Part shown: one piece after another, positions 1 to 9,500 of the stretch
Numbering within the stretch: the stretch's first letter is position 1
Layout of the letters: each line of letters starts with the position of its first letter
Source of the DNA: Bursaphelenchus xylophilus
Taxonomy: Eukaryota; Nematoda; Chromadorea; Rhabditida; Aphelenchoididae
Direction: 5' to 3'
DNA: 64,000 nucleotides
Assembly: GCA_904066235.2 (NCBI GenBank)
Contig: CAJFCV020000004.1
Span: 1,612,001-1,676,000 of the forward strand
Program-made: the position numbers and the translations under genes
The notes under the pieces: generated by a model
Databases searched by the model: none
What the model was told of the DNA's origin: nothing
The model's input: the letters and a program-made list of their open reading frames with translations, nothing else

Positions 1-333
1 AGGAACTTCATTGCCGACAATGTGATGTTGTGCTGTCAGAAGTGAATGGTTTATATGTTCAATAGCCTCAGGTCAACTTCCAACATTTGGCAGTCCGTTA
101 GACAAATTAGCGTGGAAGTTCAACATCCAATTTGAATCCAAAAACTGATTCATTGCTTATGCAACATTAATGAAACAATGATGAAATCAACTCTGTTAAG
201 TTTACTTTGGATTCAAATTTGCTCTTGAACTTTATGGCTTTGATTCTGCATGCAAACTAATAAATACCAAGGTTCGGCACAAAACTACTATAAAAAGCCG
301 CTTTTTTGCGAACATATCCACATATTGCCAACC
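1..333 (+). promoter_or_regulatory. Upstream region of secreted-protein copy 1, duplicated at 2121-2566
   Basis: This flank precedes the first secreted-protein gene and recurs with scattered substitutions upstream of the second copy from about 2121. Both copies keep the stretch TTTGGATTCAAATTTGCTCT and end in a TATA-like sequence, ACTATAAAAAGCC near 287-299 and ACTATATAAAGCC near 2518-2530, about 35-45 bases before the ATG. The second copy has about 125 extra bases (about 2272-2398). A conserved TATA box at this spacing suggests a core promoter, but that role is inferred. Confidence 0.5.
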
Positions 334-1185
334 ATGAAGGTTCTCTTGTTTGCCGTTCTGATTCCGCTGGTCGCTGCAACGCAGGTGAAGTTGTTTCGGG
401 CCGGTTTCAATAAGCGGGGGTACGAATATTCCCTTGCTTACGCAAAAGAAGCGTTCCCTCCTTCTGATATCGCCAAATATTGTAAGGAAGATGATGATTT
501 ATTGCCAGGAGTGGTAGACAGCAAAGGTTTTAACGACTGGATTGTTGGTAAGTTTCCGGTATTGACTTCCAGCGGTCCGATATATACTGGAGACCCTGTG
601 GATGTTGACGCAGGCTAAGAAGCATCGGGCTTACAGAAGTGTTCGTGATGATGAGTATCTATGAGCCATAACTTCGCCCGGGCCCGTAAACACCTTTGAA
701 AGCCAGGCACTGTTCACATTGCCTGGGGCCTTCAACATCCACTAGGCCGTCAGTAGGGATCGGAAAACGTGACTTCCCTTTTGGATGAAATTGTAAAAAG
801 AATAAGAACATTTTCGGGTAGGGAAACGTCAAAAAATTTTGCGGCAGGACCCGTAGAGAAGTTATCAGGAGCTTTGAATTATGAAGGTTTTTGTTCTCTA
901 ACCTCCCTACTAATTGCAGAGGCTACACCCGTAGTTGAAAAGAATTGGAAAGTAAAGATCCCCTACTTCCAAATTGGATTATACGCCCAAGACCAACAGC
1001 TCAAGTGGTTCGACGAGAGCGTCCCGAGCAACTTTTCTGGTCTTCCGGCAGGAACTCAAATCCCCGACGGCACCGCTTACTTCGCACTCGATCCCCACGG
1101 CACCGACGGCCGCCAGCCCGGGGAATGGTTCGTGTTGCCTGCGGGTGAAAAGGTACATGCTTTGTTCTGTGGAAAGTCCGTGTAA
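334..1185 (+). CDS. Unrecognised small secreted protein, copy 1 (two exons)
   Basis: The model joins 334-547 and 920-1185 and encodes 159 residues. The N-terminus MKVLLFAVLIPLVAA is a clear signal peptide, so the product is probably secreted. The donor is G|GTAAGT at 548 (phase 1). The acceptor follows a pyrimidine-rich CTAATTGCAG at 919 and restores frame. The C-terminal part contains GLYAQDQQLKWFDE and DPHGTDGRQPGEW, the most conserved blocks among the three local copies. A longer second exon starting near 746 was considered, but it needs an in-frame stop here and a frameshift in the second copy, so the short exon is preferred. A polyadenylation signal AATAAA lies at 1229-1234. I do not recognise the family; only two cysteines and no enzymatic motif are visible. 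Confidence 0.65.
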
Positions 1186-1325
1186 AACACAAACAAAACC
1201 GTTTTTGCTTGATGATTTTTGAATTGGAAATAAATTTTGCTTGCGGAAAGAAGAATGTTTGAGTGCGGGGAGTGACAAAGGGGAAAAGGTCAATTGAGGA
1301 GACTGAGAAATGCTGTTTTGTCGCA

Positions 1326-1397
1326 TGTACAGTGGCCTGATCCAGTGGCAAAAAACGTACCGTTTTGCATCCGGGAGGCATCAAAAATGCACATGTA
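1326..1397 (+). mobile_element. Family B element, left half only
   Basis: It begins TACAGTGGCCTGATCCAGTGG and continues through the typical ACCGTTTTGCATCCGGGAGG segment, then stops. It is the truncated left end of the TA-flanked family B inverted-repeat element seen many times in this window, for example at 4826-5063. Confidence 0.7.
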
Positions 1398-1549
1398 AAG
1401 CCCTCCTACAACACAATGGAGAACCCGTTGACCATCATCTCAATCAATCCAAAAGTTATGAAATTTTTTATTTCTCGGAATTGACAAAAAAAATTATTGT
1501 GTGTGTGCAGTAAATTCGTTAGAAATTCAACCAAAGTCCATGCGGGGCA

Positions 1550-1853
1550 TTATGAACCCTTAATATCATAAAACCTTCCACATATGACACCGTGTACTAT
1601 CTGTTCCTCGTCCAACACGAGCCATTCTCCGGGCTGGCGACCGTCGGTGCCGTGAGGATCGATACCGAAGTAAACGCGGCCGGGTGGGATTTCGAATCCT
1701 GCGGGAAGTTGGTGTAGTGGTATGTGACCATGTCGTCGAAAGGAGAGAGTTCCTGGTCATCTGCGAACAGTCCAAGTTGATAATAGGGTATGCTTACTCC
1801 CAAGTCCTCTTCAATCTTCGCAGTATGTTCTGCAAGTCGGGACTTTAGGGCCT
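1550..1853 (-). pseudogene. Broken, inverted second exon of the secreted-protein family
   Basis: Read on the minus strand, the segment 1853 to 1550 is homologous to exon 2 of the flanking secreted-protein genes. It shows IPYYQLGLFADDQEL followed by FGIDPHGTDGRQPGEWLVL. The acceptor AAGTTGTAG just before 1853 gives the same phase as the intact copies. A single-base shift occurs between the HYTN segment and the LPAG-equivalent segment (near 1705-1712), so the frame is broken. No matching signal-peptide exon was found on this strand. It is probably a pseudogene left by an inverted duplication; a real gene with a sequencing error is possible. Confidence 0.6.
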
Positions 1854-2120
1854 CTACAACTTTTATGCTTTAACTCTGGGCCTCAAAGCTTTGGCACGAC
1901 CAGCAACCTAATTAAGGTCAAGTTTAGTGGTGACATACCAACAATCAATCTGTTCATATGCTCGCTTTGGATCACACCTGGCTTGGATCTTTTTTCTCGC
2001 ATGCAGCTTCAATGTAGGATGGTGAGAAAGGAGGTTTTAGGTAGAACACGTACGCGTTATAGTTCATGGGATGCGCATTCAACTTCAAGCCCGAAGCGAT
2101 AGCACAAGATGGAGAGGATA

Positions 2121-2960
2121 AGGAACTTCATTGCCGATAATGTGATGCTGTGCTGTCCAAATAAATGGTTTATATAATAGCCTCAGGTCAAGTTCTGACA
2201 TTTGGTAGTCTGCGAAACAAATTAAATAGCATGGAAGTTTAGAATCAAATTTGAGTCCAAAGACAGATTGGAAATGGGGCTTCCGGCGCATCTCCATTCA
2301 TCTTTTGGATGGAATAAATTAGCAATGTTCCAACCTTGTTGCATCACTGCATTAGTAACCCTTTCGACTGTCAGTCCACGCGACCTCTATAATTATTTGT
2401 ATTAATGCAACAATGATGCAATCAACTCTCTTAAGTTCACTTTGGATTCAAATTTGCTCTTGAACTTTATGGCTTTGATTCTGCATGCAAACTAAATACC
2501 AAAGTTCGGCAGGAAACTACTATATAAAGCCACTCTTTTTGCGAACATATCAACACATTGTCAACCATGAAGGTTCTCTTGTTTGCCGTTCTGATTCCGC
2601 TGGTCGCTGCATTGCAGGTGAAGTTGTTTCGGGCCGGTTTCAATAAGCAGGGGTACGAACTTTACGCTGGTTACGAAAAAGTTCCGTTCCCTCCTTCTGA
2701 TATCGCCAAATCTTGTAAGGATCTTGATCCTACTTTATTGCCAGGAGTGATAGACAGCAAGGCTACTAACGACAGGATTGTTGGTAAGTTTCCGGTATTA
2801 ACTTCCAAGGGAAGTCTCTTTTTTCGCTGTCGGATCTATACTGCAGACCTTGTAGATATTGATGCAGGCTAAGATGCATCGGGTTTCTAGAAGTGTTCGT
2901 GATGAGGAGTATTGATGAGCCATAACTTCACCCTTAGGGCCCGTAAACACCTTTTGGAAG
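2121..2960 (+). repeat. Second copy of a segmental duplication (matches 1-720)
   Basis: From 2121 the sequence repeats the start of the window (AGGAACTTCATTGCCGA) and continues through promoter, first exon and the start of the intron of the secreted-protein gene. The match resumes after the inserted element at about 4182 and continues past 4750. It is direct evidence of a local tandem duplication of promoter, gene and 3' flank. Confidence 0.8.
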
Positions 2961-4658
2961 CAGGGGCCTGTTTCACTAACATAAAAATAAATAAAAGAGA
3001 AGTAGGGGGGAGCGAGAGAGCATCGAAAACGCGTTTGCGAGCGAGAGAAACCGGACGAAAAGCAGAAGTAGCCTACTTCTCTTTCGGAGTGACTTTTTAC
3101 GTCCAAAACCGGGGTTGGCGGCAGTATTTTGGCCACAACTTTTTTCTCAATTGTTATAGGAACATCCTTCAAAAAACCAAATAAAGCAGACGGTTGAGAC
3201 TACAACATATCCAAATTTCGTTGTTTTATTTTCAAGAGTAGATTAGTTATATAGCTTAAAGTACAGAGTACATTTACACTGAAGATACAAAATGTTTTAT
3301 TTCTCGGTCAATTTCAAAATTTAGAAGCTCTAATTTATACCAGTCGATAGCCCATCTTTTTTCCCATGAGGTTTTTTTAGAGGGCCAGTTGTAAGACTTA
3401 TTATGGCTGAGTAATGGCTAATTTACCTCCATTTTTGTCATAAAAAAGAGCCCCTCAAATCAAAGGAAGAGGAAAAGTTCGCCCCTTTCGGAACGACTTT
3501 TTATGGTCAAAAATGGAGGTTACCTTGATTTAATTGCTCGGAACTCTATCAGTTTATGATATATCGACACCCCTCAAAAAACATAATGTAGCTAAGAAAC
3601 GGCTCTACACACTGGTATGAAATTTGTAATTATTCTTTTAAAAATTGATGAGAAAAATTCGTTTTTATTCCGTGAAAAAGAAAAAAACGAGATGGTTGGC
3701 CGTACTACTGTAAAATTAGCGGTCCACCGGGATATAAAAGGAATTCAAAACACATATTGTCTAAAACTGCTTTAAAAATTCTATGTGTTGTTTTTTGGAG
3801 TGTTTCAATCCGAAAAGTTTTACCCAAGTTATGGGGATTTTAAGCTAAAATTTAGTCGATTTTCTCAAAAATTAAACCACACGTACTTTACGATTTTTTT
3901 AAGGACGGGTTTTAGCACCACAGCAATGAAAATAATCTTGGTGATAGCTGAAACTGTCAGCTTCATTCTAAATTTTGAAGGGTGTTCCTAGGCCAACTGA
4001 GAAAAAAGTTATGGCCAAAATACTGCCGCCAACCGCGGTTTTGGACGTAAAAAGTCACTCCCGCAAAAGTAGGCTACTTCTGCTTTTCGTCCGGTTTCTC
4101 TCGCTCGCAAACGCGTTTTCGATGCTCTCTCGCTCCCCCCTACTTCTCTTTTATTTATTTTTATGTTAGTGAAACAGGCCCCAGTTTTTCACACGGCCTG
4201 GGGTCTTCAACATCCACTAGGTCATCAGTATGGATCGGAAAATGTGACTTTCCTTTTGGACAAAATCGTAAAAAGAATGGGAAAATTTCGGGTCTGGAAA
4301 CGTCAAAAAAATCGCGGCAGGACCCGTAGAGAAGTTATCACGAGCTTTGAATTATGAAGGTTTTTCTTCTCTAACCTCTTTACTAATTGTAGCGGTTACA
4401 CCCGTTGCTGAAGCCAAATTGCATGCAAAGATCCCCTACTTCCAACTTGGATTATACGCCCAAGACCAACAGCTCAAGTGGTTCGACGAGAGCGTCCCGA
4501 GCAACTTTTCTGGTCTTCCGGCAGGAACTCAAATCCCCGACGGCACCGCTTACTTCGCACTCGATCCCCACGGCACCGACGGCCGCCAGCCCGGGGAGTG
4601 GTTCGTGTTGCCTGCGGGTGAAGAGGTACATGTTTTTCTCTGTGGCGGGTCCGAGTAA
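2567..4658 (+). CDS. Unrecognised small secreted protein, copy 2 (two exons)
   Basis: The model joins 2567-2783 and 4393-4658 and encodes 160 residues, closely related to copy 1. The signal peptide MKVLLFAVLIPLVAA is unchanged. The donor GTAAGT at 2784 and the acceptor TACTAATTGTAG ending at 4392 keep the same phase 1 as copy 1. The intron is 1609 bases instead of 372 because it carries a 1.2-kb inverted-repeat element (2964-4181). A one-base deletion near 4300, which would break a longer exon 2, falls inside the intron in this model, supporting the short-exon structure. A polyadenylation signal AATAAA lies near 4700. Function is unknown; secretion is inferred from the signal peptide. Confidence 0.65.
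2964..4181. mobile_element. 1.2-kb element with about 210-base terminal inverted repeats, in an intron
   Basis: The ends are GGGCCTGTTTCACTAACAT on the left and its reverse complement on the right. The inverted arms run roughly 2964-3175 and 3975-4181 with a few mismatches. The flanks both read CAG (2961-2963 and 4182-4184), consistent with a 3-base target duplication. The corresponding intron of copy 1 lacks the element, so insertion followed the gene duplication. No transposase reading frame is visible inside. A 3-base duplication and a GGGCCTGTTT-like end recall PIF/Harbinger non-autonomous elements, but that assignment is inference. Confidence 0.75.
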
Positions 4659-4825
4659 AACACAAATGAAAACGCTTTTGCTTGATGATTTTTGAATTGG
4701 AAATAAATTTTGATTGCGGAAAAATATACGTTTGAATGCTAGTAGCAACAATTGGGGAAAAGGTCAATTGGGGAGACTAAGAAATGTTGTTTCTTGCATG
4801 TACACCATCAGAAAATCGAAGCTTA

Positions 4826-5063
4826 CAGTGACCGACCTGATCCTGTGGCAAAGAACGTACCATCTTGCATTCGGGAAGCATCATAAATGCTGCAAAATAC
4901 CTCCCTCTCCAAGTGAAGAAATTTCGATTTCAAAAAGCACCCGCTCTTTTTGTGACGGAAAGAGCTCCACAAAAGGGAGTTTTTTGAGGTATTTTGCTGC
5001 ATTTTTTTATACGTCCCGGAAGGAAAATGGTACGTTTTTGGCGCTGGATCAGGTCCGCCGCTG
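4826..5063. mobile_element. Complete family B inverted-repeat element
   Basis: It starts CAGTGACCGACCTGATCC and ends GGATCAGGTCCGCCGCTG, with TA on both sides (4824-4825, 5064-5065). A TA duplication and CAG ends fit a Tc1/mariner-type non-autonomous element. The flanks are themselves inverted: CCATCAGAAAATCGA on the left and TCGATTTTCTGATGG on the right, so the pairing extends about 20 bases beyond the TA. Confidence 0.8.
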
Positions 5064-5335
5064 TAAGCCTCGATTTTCTGATGGCCACTTTTTTCTTAAG
5101 CAGTACTGTAATGCAGTAATTTTTCGGCTTTTTGCACATCAGGGGTTTTCAATGGCGCTGATCTAGAAAATTACCTCATTTTTTCTGATTTATCTTATCC
5201 CCAACTGACAAATTTTTCTTTTACGTGAAAATTGGAAAAATCAAAAATCAAAAAAACAAACACTAATTTAAAAATTTCAAAATCTCAAAACGATCTAAAA
5301 ATCAAAAAGAAAATCATTTTGAAGGAATGCTCAAG

Positions 5336-6037
5336 ATGCGGTCGATCTTGGTCCTCCTTGCCCTTGTCTTCATTGGTCTCTCGGCTTCTCCAGGGCCTTA
5401 TTATATCAAGAAGCACGTGCAACCCGGATATATTATACTCTGTAAGTTTGGGGGAGACTTAATGGTTAAAAAAAAGGTTTCAAAACAAAAATTTTAATGG
5501 TTAAAATTGAACGTTAGTGGGCCAGAAAATGGTGGGGTTGTTTTCAAATTTGTTGCCATTTGTCATTGGCAAAAAACTTCGAAACTGAAAAATCCAGAAG
5601 CCATGAAAACCGGGAGTATCAGTCTGTCGGGAAAATAATGAGCACAGCGTCGCTGCGCCAGTTTCGTGGCTGAATTGAAAAGCAATTTGATTTTGCCGCG
5701 ACACAATTCATTTTCTTGGCGGCGATGCGATTTTCAATGCGACAGAGTGCTCAGTATTTTCCCGACAGACCGATCGTAAAAAAAACCAGCGTTTATCCGG
5801 CTCTGTCAGCCATAGATTAATCTAATTTTGCAAAGCATTTTTATTTTGTAAATATTTTCAGTGAGGCCTCAGTGTAGGGACTTGTGGGACTGTGCAGACC
5901 ATTGCCCGTTCGATTTTATGGAGTACAAGTGTTCTGAAAGCGGTTGCCACTGCCAAGCGTTGCCGTGGCAGCTGAGTCAGGCCTACCCGGAATACAAGGA
6001 CATCTTCGACGCCAAAAGTCCCATTATGCAAGTGTAA
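5336..6037 (+). CDS. Small secreted six-cysteine peptide, defensin-like pattern
   Basis: The model joins 5336-5441 and 5862-6037 and encodes 93 residues. The N-terminus MRSILVLLALVFIGLSAS is a signal peptide. The donor GTAAGT at 5442 and acceptor TATTTTCAG at 5861 agree in phase 1. Exon 2 carries cysteines at about residues 40, 46, 50, 59, 64 and 66. The spacing is C-x5-C-x3-C-x8-C-x4-C-x-C, which fits the cysteine-stabilised alpha-beta signature of insect and nematode defensin-like peptides. A helix-compatible segment with CxxxC and a terminal CxC are both present. The tail of about 27 residues after the last cysteine is longer than in typical defensins. Antimicrobial function is inferred from the pattern only. 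A family A element lies in the intron. Confidence 0.6.
5617..5774. mobile_element. Family A inverted-repeat element
   Basis: Left end TATCAGTCTGTCGGGAAAAT and right end ATTTTCCCGACAGACCGAT form inverted termini about 158 bases apart, inside the intron of the small cysteine-rich gene. The internal part contains the family's typical CGCTGCG and TTTTGCCGCG segments. Confidence 0.8.
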
Positions 6038-6577
6038 AATACAGATTTTTTAATGTGTTTTTGCAATTCATTTTTTGTGGTAAGATAAATAAGTAATGAT
6101 TTTATTTTTTGTTTATTTTGTATGATAAAATACGAAATCTTGGATTGCCTCAGCTTTTTTTACAAAAAAAAAAAAAAAAAATTGTAAAAAGCTCGGGCGC
6201 AGCTTGGAATATATATATATATTTTTGGATTTGGCCGAAAATATGGATGAAGTTTATAGCTTTTAGGGCTTGATTAGAGTCTCATAAAGTTTTTTAAAAA
6301 TTGAAAGATGACTAAAGTTACCATTAAAGCTGAGGCTCGGGCGCAGCTCGGAAAAAAAAGATTTCAATTAGTGCGCAAAAAGAATAAATGAACAATTAAT
6401 TTTTTTTATAAAATGCGACACAAACGATTAATACAAATAAAAAAAATAAAAAAAATAAAAAAAAAATCCGAAAAATCTATAATTTATTCACAAAAATTTC
6501 ATATGTAAATTTCTCTAAAATGCACCGGTATTTTTTAGAACCAAAAACTGACAAGATTCGATCGAAAAACCACAAAA
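6038..6577. other. AT-rich intergenic stretch, no gene seen
   Basis: The stretch lies between the cysteine-rich gene and the 3' end of the K2P gene. It contains A- and T-runs, a simple AAAATAAAAA tract near 6437-6470, and two degenerate GCTCGGGCGCAGCTYGGA motifs near 6191 and 6335 that also occur near 48120. No open frame of interest was seen. Confidence 0.6.
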
Positions 6578-9500
6578 CTAAACTCGATTGAACCCTTTAC
6601 TCGTCTTGATCTCCGGAGGCGAAACCTTCCGTCTCGACGTCAGCTTCTCGTACAAGTCGAAGATCCAGTCGTTCAGATAGCCGTAGAAGATTAATTGGAA
6701 GTAATAGGAGAGGGTGACGAGCAGAGCGGCCATTACAATCATGCCGGACGAGATGAACACCATGCAAACGACGGTCTCGAACATGTTGTGCGGCTTCGGC
6801 GCAATGTCACCAAAGCCCACGGTGGTGATTGTGATGACGCTGGAAAAGGGAATGAGATAATTCAGATATACGGTGAAGAAAATGGGAGGGCGCACACTTG
6901 CGGCCAACGACTTTACGGACAGCCAGAAGAACCATGGAGATTTTGCGGACATGTTTTTGGAAATCAGCCAACATTTGCTTACAACAGGAAATTCTAACGA
7001 TGAATTTGGCTGTTAGATGTTGCGAATTAAGTCTATTGCTGATAAGTGGCTTGAATTGTTACCATAAGTTTAACCATGCATTTTTAAAGGTCCAGAAACC
7101 ATTTTTTGAAAGCAAAATCCCACAGCTTTGAAAGCGGTGGGTGAATTCAACAGGTTAGTGTACCTATCTGCGCCACGGAGTTACCAAAGCGAAATTTCTA
7201 TCACACTGCGTATACAAAGGGGGGGGCTGATACAGTGGCAAAAAACGTACCATTTTGCATTCGGAAGGTATCAAAAATGTGGCAAAATGCTTCCCTCTCC
7301 AAGTGAGAAAAACTCCGATTTCAAAAAAGCTTTGCAGACGTCGCCAAGAATACGACCTTTTCTGCCGATAGAGCTTGCAAAACGCGGAGAGAGGTCAGAG
7401 AAAAAATCATATTTTGTCCTTACAGTGAGGGACCTGATCCAGTGGCAAAGGACGTACCATTTTGCATCCGGGAGGTATCAAAAATGTGGCAAAATGCTTC
7501 CCTCTCCAAGTGAAAAAACTTCGTTTTGAAGGGCGCGCCACGGCAACCCGAAGTGTTTCCTGGCTCCTTTCGACACTTCGCCCATTTTGTATCGGTTGAA
7601 ATCAAACAAAATGTCACAAAGGAATTTTTCGTGGGATTTTGCGACCGAAAAATATTTTTCTCGGAATTATTTTATTTCTTTTGTCAATTTTGACACTTCG
7701 TTTGGACGAAACTCAAAAGTGGGCGGGAAACATTTTTCTTCTATTTCGGGTTGCCGTGCGCGCCCTCTTTCCTCATAAAAAAAAGCGGGCGCGCTTTTGG
7801 AATCTGAGTTTTTTTCATTTGGAGAGGGAGGTATTTTGCCACATTTTTTATGCTTCCTGGATGTAAAATGCTACGTTTTTTGCCACTGGATTAGGTCCCC
7901 ACTGTATTACGATAAAAAACAGCAATTCTAATCGGCAAATCTCAACTGCCGCTCAATTTCCCGCAAGTATCGCTACGCCTGCGCGAAATTTTGTAAGCAT
8001 GGCTGCAAACCGGGCCAGCCCGGCCCGGCCCGGCCCGGGCCTGCGGGCCGGGCCTAAATCTCCAAGCCCGGCCCGGGCCCGGGCTTGTAAAATTTGGAAA
8101 GCCCGGCCCGGTTCGGCCCGGAAAATTTTTGTACTACGCTGGAAAGAAACAAAGCAGGAAATGAAAGGAAAATTCGCAAAATGTAAAAGATAATTTAGCA
8201 AAACATATACATAGTTCAATTGCCGCTTGACTATTTTTATAAATTACTAAGTCGCCATAAATTGTCTTACCATCTGGTTACAAAAAATCATAAAATTTTG
8301 TGTATAGTCACCCAAATTTTAGCAAAAATGTTTTATCACAGATCTTTTATTGAATTTGAAAAAACCTACAAGCGTATTGCGTATTTTTGAAAATTTTTCC
8401 TTTTGTTTTTTTTTGCCAGCGAATTAACTATGAGGTCGCACTTAAGAATTTCTGATTTTTTTTTCAAATTGACTTGAAAATTATTTTTTCATTTGGGCGA
8501 GTGGTAAATAAGGTCATTTTACGTTCGCTATCAGCATTGTGTTCGAAAAAATGAAAAATTTTATCGAAAAAGCTTATTTTTTCCTTTTTTTCCGGGCAAA
8601 ACTCAGATTTCATAAAAAACCGGGCCGGCCCGGGCCGGGCCGGGCCTGAAAATCGAAGCCCGGGGTCGGGCCGAGAAATTAGTCGGCCCGGCCCGGGCCG
8701 GGAAATTTTGGAAAGCCCGGCCCGGAGCCATGCCTAAAATTTTGGGCGTTATCTCAAATTTTCGGTTACAAAAATGAGTGGACTAGGCTCAAATATGCAT
8801 ACGAATGCACACGCTATGATTCTCGCTTATCTATAGACCTCTATGTTGGACTCCAGCGCTACGGATCTCTATTCTACGACGTGTTTTCCACATTACCCTC
8901 AACTTACGTAAAATAGACCGAGTCGATGACGCTCAAATTCATGATGAGCCCGGAGAACAGCAATATTCCGAGGAACAGGTGGACCACCATCAAGTTGATG
9001 CACGACACCAACGGAAGTTTGTTGGCCAACGAGTTCTTGGTGGGGTTCTTGCCTCGCACGACGGCCGTCAAATAAAGAAAGTCGACGGTGTAGAACTCGG
9101 TCAGCAATCGGCCGCAATTCGAGAGGGCGGCGAAGACGATGGGGACTCCGACGATCTGAAACGGTAAAATACGGCTAGGCTCAGAACGTTTGTTGGCCAA
9201 CGAATTGCAAAGGAAATACAGTGGCGGACTTGATCCTGTGTCAAAATACGGACAATTTTTCATCCAAGCAAGTGTTAAAAATGCAGCAAAATTCATCCTT
9301 TTCGAGCTAAAAAACTGCGTTTTGAAGGGCCTTCCCTCGCAAAAAGAGCGGTCGCTTTTAAAATCGGAGTCTTTTCACTTGAAGAAGGAGGTATTTTGGG
9401 AAAAAGTTCCTTATTTTGGCCACAACAAAGGTACTCCGCGAACTGCGCCCAAGCTTGGGCACTAAAGTTAGGAAAAAAACGCTTCGACCTAGCTGGAACT

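Noticed and set aside
746..1185. Longer second exon for the first secreted-protein gene
   Set aside because: It needs an in-frame stop at 754-756 or a phase mismatch, and the paralogue has a frameshift in the same stretch. The downstream acceptor at 919 restores frame in both copies.
7996..8737. GC-rich islands as promoter or gene
   Set aside because: The blocks are repeats of GGCCCGG with inverted outer ends and recur elsewhere in the window; they lie inside a K2P intron.
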